Source: Vandiemenella viatica
Taxonomy: Eukaryota > Arthropoda > Insecta > Orthoptera > Morabidae
Direction of reading: 5' to 3'
Assembly (NCBI GenBank): GCA_031002005.1
Contig: JARYHS010011408.1
Coordinates: 217,413,473 to 217,477,472 of the forward strand
DNA length: 64,000 nucleotides
The position numbers and the translations under genes are program-made. Numbering within the stretch: the stretch's first letter is position 1; each line of letters opens with the position of its first letter. The notes beneath the pieces are model-generated. The model was not told the DNA's origin. It searched no databases and worked only from the letters and a program-made list of their open reading frames with translations. Below, in pieces: positions 15,201 through 27,200 of this stretch.

Positions 15201-18200
15201 ATTATACTTTTGTCACTAGAAACAATGTTCAAATCTTGAACAATGGTGGACACGACAGAAATTCTGTTACCGATCTCACTGCTGTTGGAGGAAGATAGAA
15301 AGTAACCACCAAAAAAACTAAACCAAACTGCAAACAAATTTTCTACATAGACTCATTGGACTCCTAAAATTACTTTCTGAAATAAGCCTCCTTTTAAATT
15401 AAAAAACAATAACAACTTTCTTCACATAAGTGATGACTACTCTGTGGCAATTAAAAGTTGTTAACAATGAAGACAGGAAAATATTATCAAATCAAAAAAG
15501 GTTATGGAAAAAAAACTCTCACTCACCAAAGTGTCAATAGTGAGGGTTGCAATGACATAAATAAAAACAAAGAACAATGATTTCAGTATTTCAGGCAACA
15601 TCTTAATCTTAATCATGAAACTTATAGCAAGTCCAGTGGGTGCACAAACTAAAAGAGATTAAGGTACTCTCGTATTTCTAATCCTTGTTCTCGTATTTCT
15701 ATTTGTTGTTCTTATTTCCTTAACTCATCCATCATCCAGCTTCGCCAAATAAATAATAATATAATGTGACTTAATTCCCTTTTTTATTATAATATTATAA
15801 CATTCTTAATCCTCTGAATAAGTACAGGTTCTTTTTTCACATTAACTTTAAAATCCAAAGCGAACACGACACGGCCTTCACCAAGCTTGTCTAGTCTTGA
15901 TCCTTTTTTTCATCTGTTTTTATAAACGTTTTTTTCGGCTACCCATTTCACAGAGTAATTATTATGGTAGCCTGTTATACTACAGTACATCACCAAGCAA
16001 GAAAAGAGTGACTACTAAACAATAAAACGTTGGAAATTCCAATAAAAAATAACAACATTGTATACTGATAAAAATCAAAGAAACAATAATTTATATAAAC
16101 ATAAAAAGAATTAGTTAACACAGATTCCAGCAAAACAAGGAGTCATGGCTGTATTATAAACATGGGATATAAAGTGTTAATTTATATTTATAAATATAGA
16201 ATGGTTACTCGGATACAATACTAAAAATGAACAGCACTGTGTAAATTAATGTGGTGAAGACAAGGAAATTCTAACTGAGTAATGAACAATGGATTTACAG
16301 TTCCGTTAATAAAAGTGATGTAACAGCCATAATTTACAAGAGGTACACAGTGCCCCCCCCCCCAAAAAAGTCATGAGTCATCAACACACCACACCAACAA
16401 GATCTCTGAAGGAACGAAGTCTTTCTCGGCGTTGAGAATGGATGTAGTCTTCTCGGGAGACTAGCCGAGTAAGTAAGATGTTTCCACACGATATTTCGGC
16501 GATCTCAGACTCCGTCGCCATCTTCTGGTGAAGTGACTTCACCAGAAGATGGCGACGGAGTCGGAGATCGCCGAAATATCGTGTGGAAACATCTTACTTA
16601 CTCGGCTAGTCTCCCGAGAAGACTACATCCAAGATCTCTGAACTTTCATATCAAAGGAGGAAGGTATGAAAGGTGGCTTTTTCAAAGTATAATTTCTAAG
16701 AAATCTTTAATGGTTTACTCACAAAACAAAACACAGCAATGTAAAATCATCTTGAGCTTTCCAGTGGGATAGCACATCAGTAAAAATACAAGGTGATATT
16801 TCGGAGCCTGCCTCTGGCTCTGTCTCCAACTTCACCAGAATATGGAGCCAGAGGCAGGCTCAGAAACATCACCATGTATTTTTACTGATGCGCTATCCTG
16901 GTGGAAAGTACGAGAAGATTTTATGCAACTGACTCACTGAGAAAGCCTACATTTTTTTCAAAACACAGCAAGTTTTCTTAAAAATGCAATGCTACTCCAA
17001 TGGAGAAAGTACAGCAGTTTTTACTGTACTTTAAAGTTAAATAAATGTCACTGATTAAAACAACAGTGTCAAGCCAGATTTAAAATAACCACTAAATTTA
17101 TGGATCATATTTTGAAGTGACAAATACAAGCACAGGTTCTGAAAATATTTAGCGTAAATAAATGGCATACCAGCAAGACTTGCACCTCCAAATTAATTAT
17201 TCTTATTTTTCAGTTATTCATTTTCATGTAGAGCTATACAAACATACATAGTTAATCAGAATTAACTTTGAATTTTACCTGTTAGACAGTGTCAGCCCTT
17301 TTACTTTAGATTGTGTTGGAGGGTAGACATCATACTGCATTTTTCGAATAATCTGAATCATCAGTCCAGTCCTAAAAACATTTTTCAGATAGTTTGTGTT
17401 AATTCATTATATTTACATAAACTACCAAATCTATAGCACACTTTAAAATAAACTTTATATTTATCAGCAACACTATGTTGTAAAATATTACTTACAGTGA
17501 ATATCTAAATTATACCAATTCCACTGTGCCAAATTGAGTTGTCATTACAGAGTTTATTTATCAGAATAATGAGGAAGAAACAATGTTATACAGAATATTC
17601 TGCTATGAAAATATGGCAAAATTTTTCAATTCATTGGACCGGATGGAGAAAACAGTGACTTACTGCCATTTTCATCACACCATAAGTTGTTAATGGGTTC
17701 AGCATCACATGAATGCGGTGGATACTGAATACTTAAGCCATGCTCTTAACAGAGTTAAATCATGGTGTGTTCGGTGCATTTTATGTTGGAGAGGTAACAC
17801 AGCAACTGGCGCTGTGAAATTGTAATCTATTTATTCAGGCTACATCGTCACTGTATTAATGATGACTTCACAAAATTAAATAACTTCAATCTATTTAGTT
17901 ATTTGAGATAGGAAAAGTCAGATTAATGTATAACCAAAAATTGAGCTATAATAACTCAAATACGAATAATGCAATGTCAAAAAGCCACAGGAACAACAGC
18001 AACAAAAATGAATGAAAAAGTGTCAGCACGCCATGAATACTAAGAATATAGACAAATTTGCATATTTTACATACATCTACATATGCATGATTTGTTATGA
18101 ACCAGTCAAATAGAACTTTACATAAAAATCTGATCTTCGCATGAAACTAAGACAAGCTGATTGAAGTCTTATTTTATATACATATATAAACCAGAAAAAA

Positions 18201-21200
18201 AAATAATATGCAACATGAAAAAAATTAACCAAGGTTAGCAAGTCTGTTTGTAATTACAAACAAATGACAACATATTTGTGTTGAAAACTATCTGGATGAA
18301 GAAAAAATAGATTATAGTAAACCAAAAAAGTAAATCTGAAACTTACACTGCATCATATAGAGATCACATTTTCTGTTAACAGCTGTCCACAGACACAAAA
18401 AGCTTTCTAATATTTTTTTTAATGATTAAAACATCCAGAACAAACTCTTGTATTGTGTGCATTACCTTGAAACATGATGTTTGTTGGAGACTGTTGGAAG
18501 GTAATCAGAATTGAACAAACAATCACTAAATTGAAGAACAGGATGTTAAAAGTCTGAATCAAGATACAGGTTAGAATCATAATAATCTTCATCATTTACA
18601 ACTGCAGGCCTATAAACAGGTCGTCATCTTCAACTAAATTCCAGCACTGAAGCATTCAAAATATGTTGGTAAAGAAAGTGGTTGAAAACAGTGTAGAAAG
18701 ATAAAATATAAAATAAACATTCTGGATATGTCAACACAGTAGTTTCTGAAAGAAGCTACAATAACAAGAGGCATGCATCAATTCTCGGGGGAAAATGAAT
18801 TACTATAAAAGACAACAAACATTACAATTTATGAATCAAATATGCTACTTTTTGTGAAAATTGCAATGCTAGATGGAATAGGTTGAATTACTCTACTATA
18901 CAATGTATAGAACAGTGGAACCATAATTAAGAATGCAGAGAGATGGAATATAGATTGGTCCAGCAGTGCCCTCTTTTGATTGAACAAGTGAATGCTAAAG
19001 CACACTCAGTTGGTGCAAAGCCATCAAACAGACTGGAAACATGCCTAGTCGACACTGAAGGGTGCAATAACAGCATTTGAGTGGATTCAAAAAATGGCAG
19101 AATGATTGGTCTCCAGAAAACAGGTTTGTTGTTCTACGACATTGTGCCTTCTACAGAGCATGCCAGTAAGCATGGTGGGTGAGAAGTTAATACTCTGGCC
19201 TCGCGTTCAGGAGGGCACCAGTTCAAATCCTCGTCCAGGCATCCAGATTTGGGTTTTCCATGTTTTCCGAAAATCTCTCCAGGTGAATGTTGGGATGCTT
19301 CCTTTAAAAGGTCATGGCCAAATTCCATCCCATTCCTTGTCCCCAGTGTTTTTGTTTTTTGTTTTTTTTAAAAAAATAAGAAGAAAAGAGCACGCTGCCA
19401 CAATAGCGATGCATGTAACAAACCAGTAGAAGATAGATGAGGGTTGTACACAGCAATGAATGTGTGCTGGATCACAATTCAGGTGCCTGCCATCTTGTCT
19501 GTATGCTCGAAAGAACAGCTTTGGCACAACACTGGAGCACATGTCTGTGTCAACGATTCAATGCCATTTGCTGAAGGCTGGGAGTGGTGACAGGCTTCCT
19601 GTAGCATTGGCTTCAATTGACCAGAAACCACCAATGCCTCAGAATGTAATTGGCACATGAACTCAGTCACTGGCATGATAAGTAGCAAATACCCTTTCAA
19701 CTTGACCTAAAGTGATGGCCATGTACAAGTTAGATGCTACTGTGGTGAATGCAATTGAGCAGACTGCACTGTTGAGCAACATGGTGGACACATGCCAAGT
19801 GTGATGGTTTTGAGCATCTTTAGTTATAACATGCAGTTTTACATCCAATATATTAAAGGCAATCTGGACAGCAATCGCTGCATCAGGGAGGTTTTAGAGC
19901 CCGAGCCACTGCTCCTCTCACAGGCAACTCCATATATCATATTTCAGCAGGACAATGCCTGGTCATATGTGGCAAGCAATGTGCAAGCCTTCTTCGAAGA
20001 GTGACAGGTACCATTGCTTCCCTGGCCTGCATGTTCACCTGACATATCGTCCTTTGAACATGCCTGTGATATGTGGGTGTGCAGACTTCCGCGGTCGTTG
20101 TCAATGTAATCTTGGTTGTCCGGGCTGAACCGCATCATTTTTTCGAAACCTAACGTTTCGACCATCATTTTGTGGCCTTTTTCAGAGTACTGTCACAGCT
20201 GGAACTGCTGCCACCTATATATAGCGTGTCAGAGAAGCATTGGAAATAAAAAAAAAAGACCAGATAATATCAACGCGGATGGCGGGCTACAACTTGACCA
20301 AATATGATCATGCTTGATCAGGAAAACGCGGGACGCAGGCCCCCATCGGACCGGCTACGCTGGCGGCGGTAGTTTGAGTGACGTCACTCCAAACAGTTGG
20401 CGCATTCTTCGGGAGCTATATATAGGTGGCAGCAGATCCAGACGTGACAGTACTCTGAAGAAGGCCCCAAAATGATGACCGAAACATTAGATTTCGAAAA
20501 AATGACACGGTTCAACCCAGACAACCAAGATTGCATGTCTGTGATATGTTTGGTTCGCAACTTGTTCATTCTGGTCCTCCTGCAACCACTGTCAATGCTT
20601 TGTGGAAGTGCCTGCAAACTGTGTGGCAGTGTGTTCCCCAGCAGCTTATCCAGGTTATCTTTGATTACATGCCATAACATCTAGAGGCCCAATTGTGGCA
20701 AGTAGCAGCTTCACAATGTACTGAATTCTCAAAGTGCATTTATAATTAATTAATTCTAAACATTTGTGTATTGTCATGTCCCTAATCTGTGAAATAAAGT
20801 TCGTTACATGTCTCCTTCTGTATGTTTCAATGCTCATAAATAGTAGTGTGGTTGAATTTAGTTTGTATACTGCTTGCTGAGGTCATTATGGTATCATTAC
20901 TGAATCCAGCTCTACAGCATTGGGTAGTTGGAACCCTGGTGGTTGAAAAATTTTCACCATTTGGGATGAGCCAAGCAGGCTAGCAGAAATGGTGGTGCAC
21001 AATTTCTTGTTACCAAATTGTATACAAAGTTCTGAAATAAACACTTAACATCTCTGCAGTGAAGTGAGGGTGATTCATCTGTAGGTTGGGGGTGTTAAAC
21101 TAAGCAGACCCCTAGTGTCTTTTGAAACAGAATAACTATATGGTCTGGCACTAGATTTCACATTTTCCCATCTTACACCTGTCATTCATAACATGAAATA

Positions 21201-24200
21201 ACACACTAAACTGAACAGACACAATACATCACAGTCATTCAAACAATAACACGACAGTTCTACAATAGGAACAGCAGCAGGAAATCATGCCAGTCAACAT
21301 TTAGATGTTCTTTTGTTTTGATACTTGCGGTATCCCATGCGGTTACATGTTTCTTAAATGCAAAGAATATATGAACATTTAATGGAATTGGAAAATTTTT
21401 ATCAAGATAATAGCAAAGCTGACAGAATGACAGCATCACACACGACAAAAGGGTTAGAAGATACTATGTTTCATTTACTAATGATAATTGGTTAGACCGA
21501 TGGGTTATTGCTGAATTTTCTGTGATGGTCAAATGATTTTAGAGAACTAGATGTGATAAAAAAAGAATCAGTTATGAAATGCTCATACCTTATAAGAATC
21601 TGAGCCCAAGGATTTCTAAGAGAAGTCAGTCTTATAGAGAATTGATGAAATTCTGGTAATATAGAATATACACTGATCAGCCAGAGCATTATGATTACCT
21701 ACCTAGTATCGACATAAACTCATCCTGGTGATAGCAGCATCACCTGACTAGAAATGACAGCTAATCAGATGAACACATGGTGCATGTAGTATCAGTGAGT
21801 GTGCTATTTGTGTTTAGAATGGGGAAGGCACACGATCTATCTGAGTTTGACCAAGGGCAGAGAGTGATGGCCCAGAAGCTAAGCACAAGCATTTTGGAAA
21901 CTACACAACTTGTCAGGTGTTCAAGAAGTGGTATGATGAGTGTCTTCAACAAGAAGAAAAACAAAGGTGAAATCACGTCCAACGTTGAGGGGTTGGGTGC
22001 CCACCCTTCATTATAGATGTCGGACGTCGTAGGCTGGGCAGCAAAGGAGGCAAACTGTTGCAGAACTAACATTAAACTTTAATGTTGGGCAGAGTACAAG
22101 TGTGTCTGAACATACAGTGCACCAAACACTCCCAACGAAGGGCCTCCACAGCCGACAACCCATGCATGTGCCAATGTTAACACCACGACATCAGCAAATA
22201 TGACTGAAATGGGCATGTGACCATTGTTACTGGACATTAACACAGTGGCAGAGCATTGCACGGTTTGATGAATCATAATACTTTCTTCATCATGCCGATG
22301 GAAAGGTGCGAATCTGCTGTTTTCCAGAGGAACAGCTTCTTGACACCTGTATTGCAGGACAAGGACAATCTGGTGGCGGCTCAATTATGCTCTGGAGGAT
22401 ATTCACGTGGGCATCCATGGGGCCAGAGTAGCTCGTTCAAGGCACCATGACATCCAATAAGTATCGTACACTGGTTGCAGACTACGTACACCCCTTCATG
22501 AAAACCATGTTTCCCAACGGCAGTGGCATCTTTCAACAAGATAATGTGCCATTTCACAAGGCCAGGAGTGTGATGGAGTAGTTCGAGGAACACAGTGGCG
22601 AGATGCAATTGATGTTCTGGCCCCCAACTCACCAGATCTGAACCAGATCAAACACATCTGGGATGTGATTGAACGCGGTGTCAAAGTTCATCACCCCCTC
22701 CCTGGAATTTATGGGAATTGGGTGACCTGAGTGCGCAGATGTAGTACAAACCCCCTTCAACAACCTATCAAGGCCTCACTGCTTCCATGCCAAGACGCGT
22801 CATTGCAGTTATCCATGTCAAAGGCAGACATACTGGCTATTAGGTAGGTGGTCATAATGTTCTAGCTGATCAGTGTAAAAACTACAATGTGCAGGAAATA
22901 TCACAGGAGAGGTCTCCTGCTGATTAAATTAAATCATGTCCTTATTTGTATTCTTACAATGAGTTTTAATTTAATTTGTTCAACTGACTTTCCACAGGCT
23001 ATGAACTATCAATGACTTTCTTTACTTTCAAAGAGCAAACCACTAAATGCATAAACAATAGTCTGTTTTTCTTATTTGTGCATCACATTACAAAATTTTG
23101 TTTTCATCATTGATAAATGAAATTTTTTCCTGCCATAATTTAATACTATCATTTTTAATTTATTTCTCACATCTTATATTATGAATACATACACAAACAG
23201 TAACAGGACTAAAGATTCAGCATAATGCCTAATACAAAATGAGAAAGAAGTTCATCAGTTTGAATTTAATGCAACAATATAAATTTCCTATGTCATTTAA
23301 ACCCCTTCCCCCTTTTTCACATAAAAAAAGTATTCAAATTTAAGAATATTTTAATAATGCTTTAAAAAAAAAAAAAACAGAAATGAATATTGGTAAGAAC
23401 TTACCTTTCTTTGAAATTATCTGGTTGAGACAATTCCTCAGCACTTAAAGGACTCAAGAACTGTTGCACCATATTCATTGGTTTTAACAAATGGTCTTGT
23501 GGTAGAACCTACAAAGCATATAGAATGTAATGACTTAATGTAAAGACTGAACAACATAGTATTCAACGTTCTAAAATAAAGTGAAAATTTACATTTCAAT
23601 GCATTTTCTTTGTCTACATCCCAAGTATTTTCTGACAAGTGCACATAAGGCTGGACTTATTTTCAGATCATAAGAATAATAGTCAGAATAATTTTGTCAA
23701 CATGAAAAACCTATTTTAAAACTTGCAATAAAATTGTGCCAAGATACACAAATTTGTGTGTAAGCTTTTGGTCACACAGTCATGTCTGACTACTTGCTAG
23801 TCAATGAACCTTCTTATTTTACAAATAATTTAATAGAAAACACATTTTACTACACACGATCCCATGATAAGCATTTTGTTGATCACCACGAACAAGCATT
23901 ATTTTTGCTTCAATAATAACTATCCAAAGAATTAGAGTGGGTAGAAAAATTAAGTTTAGTTCAATGCTACTAACCTCATCAACTGCTATCAATCAGTTTG
24001 TTCTTCCAAGCCCTGTTGCTTACAAGTACAGTATAACTTTCAATTACCAGGCACTGATGATGGTTATTTGTATTTATGCGGTCATCAAACTCCTTGATAG
24101 AAAGATGCACTTTGACACAGATCGGTGCACGGATGGAAATTGTATCCAGATCTGTTTGAGATAGACACACACTTACTTGCTCTCCAGCTTGCTTCGTTTC

Positions 24201-27200
24201 AGCTCTCAAAATCTATCTTACAATAGTCAATGTTCTCTGCTGACCACAGTGCCTCTAGCATCTAATGTGTGAACTAATCAATCATCACTATTTTACCTTG
24301 CTCAATGGGTACAAAGGGTTGCTAGCTCCTCACAATATCACAACCCCTTCCATGTATATTATTCAATATGCAGTTGATAAACAAGTAATTTAACGAGATA
24401 CCCCACATATAAATGAATTTCATGTATGATGAACTCCCATCACTTCCCACATATTTATAGCTAACACTATACTGCAAATAAAGGAGGACATGAAAAATAA
24501 CCCACCACTTACCACATGTAAAGCCAGGAGAGACAGGATGAACACATTGCCAGCCAATACCATCCTGTGGCAGTCAATGCAGTTCACACGAGACCAACAA
24601 ACCCAACATTATTTTATGGTTACAGCTATCAAGAGTTTTCATCACTGCTTACCTTAGATAATAGCTTTGCAGTGTGAACACAATAACCAATACAACAAAC
24701 ATTGGAATTTTTGGGTCTTAGTCCTTTAATAACAAGTATAACAATGAGGAGAGTGGGTGCCATAGGAGACTGTCTCACACAGTGACTGTTGTGCAAGTAA
24801 TCTGGCTCATAATGGGGGTAAATTCAAACAGAAGAAAAGGAGAAGGGGCAGTTATTTGAAGCTAATACCAAAGCATTACAAAATATCAAAACTAATCACA
24901 GGCGGGCAAAATAATTTTAAAAAATCTTAAAATGTAAATATAATAAGTAACCAACTGGCCTCAATTTAAGATAAATGTCCAATAATTGCTTTAGTTTTTC
25001 ACTCTCTTCATCCTCTCCTTTCTCCACGCTCACTACTTAACAACCACTAACCAGGTTAGAGTTTTGACTACATATAATTTTTTTGGTTTAGTGTTCATTT
25101 TTATTAGTTTTTTCTCTGACTCAGCCACCATGGACCACAGGGACACTGGTCACCTTAGCTGGACAGTGTGTCTCATTGGAAAAATGGAATGGGAGGGAGG
25201 GGGGGGGGGGAGAAGAGGAGGAAACAAGTTCCTGTACAAAGCCTTACTGAGCCTGTTACACCAGGCATATCTAATCTATTGGAGGAAAATCTTACATTCC
25301 CATCTGCTGTGAAACATGTAATTTTTTGTGTTTTGCATAACAAGTGTATTTTTTGTTTGTGAAATGTGCTTTGGTATTTTGCAATGTTCAGGTATCAGCT
25401 TCATCACTGTCATCTATCCCTTTCCTCTGTTCAGAAAATGTTTCTTGCTCAATAGTCACTATGTGAGACAGTGTCATACAGCACCTATCTTCCACAATGT
25501 TCTTCTTGTTGATGAAGGGCTAAGACCTAAAAATTTCAACTTTTTTTGCATTTGTGTCTGTTATGTGAGTTCAAGAAAACACAACCACCATATAAGATAA
25601 GCAGCAGTTATTTCCCTATGCTAATTTATAATTCCGTTTTTTCCTACTAAGTCACTATTATTTCATTGTTATTTTATATATATACATACATATATAAGGA
25701 TGGTAGCTGACAGCTAACACATTAGCTGTAAGCTACCTCAATCTACTGATGCTGAAAGGACATAAATCCGAAAATTTTAACACTCAATGTGTGTACTTGC
25801 CTGTCCATGTTCCAACACCATCCTGCCTTAAACTGTTGCAAGCAGTGGTTATCCTCCTATCCATATCATTCATTTGTTCTGTTGTTTTCAAGGACTTCCA
25901 CTACACCTTTGGAATTTGATATTTGCATTTTTTGAAAAGCTGTGGAACCCATTATTTAGTTCTTAATTTGTTCTGTACTGATGTCATGCAGGCCTGCCGA
26001 TTGACTGTTTAGAACTCATGGATAACCTTGTCAAATTCAGATATACTGAAGGGCCATAATAGAAGTAAAGAAAAGTAAAATATGAACATGAACAGAAAAA
26101 GGTTGAGGCAAGGATGCAGTAAATCACCATTAATTTTACACCTGTAGCAAAGGAGAAATCATAAAAATGAAAGCAAAAAACAGAATATGGTATAAAGATC
26201 AATATTCTATAAGACAAGATTGAAAATTAAAGGAAATTACCGAACGGCTTGAACAAAATATTGGGAGAGTGCTTTAGAACAAACATTGTTATAAATAGGG
26301 TGTAAGCATAAGGAAGTGTAGCATAAATGATAACAACATCAGAATGAACAACAAATAGATGTAGTAGAAGAACTGGGAGGTAATAACAATGGCTCAAGTG
26401 AAGTTGATATAAAAGCAGGTAACCAAGCACAAAGAGCTTTCGCCCCTCCATATGATGAATTTTGTACCATTTAGTATTAATTTGGGATGCAGAAAGAAAC
26501 TTCTTAAACTTAATATATGGAGCGTAGCACTTCTGGTCTTCAGGAATACCAGAAAGAAAGAAATCTCAATAACTGATAATAAGGCCCTGCAGAAGGATGT
26601 TGAAATTTGAAATTAAAAAATACAAAGTAGGAAATTATGTTTATAAACGTTTCTCGGGAAACAAACTGAGTAATATTATTATTAATACACAATATTGCGG
26701 TGACTTTATTCTCCGTCACCATCTTCAGGTACAGTTGTAAGTCTTGAAGTCTGCACCTGAAGATGGCGATGGAGAATAAAGTAGCCGAAATATTGTGTAT
26801 TAATAATAATATTACTCGGTTTGTTTCCCGAGAAACGTTTATAAATAAACAACGCCGAGAAAATTTGCATTCATTTATAGGAAATTATGGTTGAAAAAAG
26901 AATTGGTGGGATAAACTTACAAGAGAATGGTATGTTCACATTTAAAAACATGATGGACTAGTTAATTCTTTTAGGAACTTCAGAAGAAGAAGAAAATATC
27001 AAGCAATGGCCAAAACAATCACCAAGAATGCAAGCTTGCCATTTTACTTCGGTTGACTGAAAATGAATGATGAGATATTGACCATTTAAATGTCCCAGAA
27101 ATGGTAATTTTGCTGCAACTGGATATTTGAAAATATTTCATCAATATAAAACGCCATGAAACTGTTGCCTCTTACAAAACACGAAACACTGGTTTTATTT

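Noticed and set aside
25181..25220. G-rich tract as a quadruplex regulatory element
   Set aside because: It is only one G run within a purine-rich stretch. There are no four spaced runs and nothing nearby to regulate.
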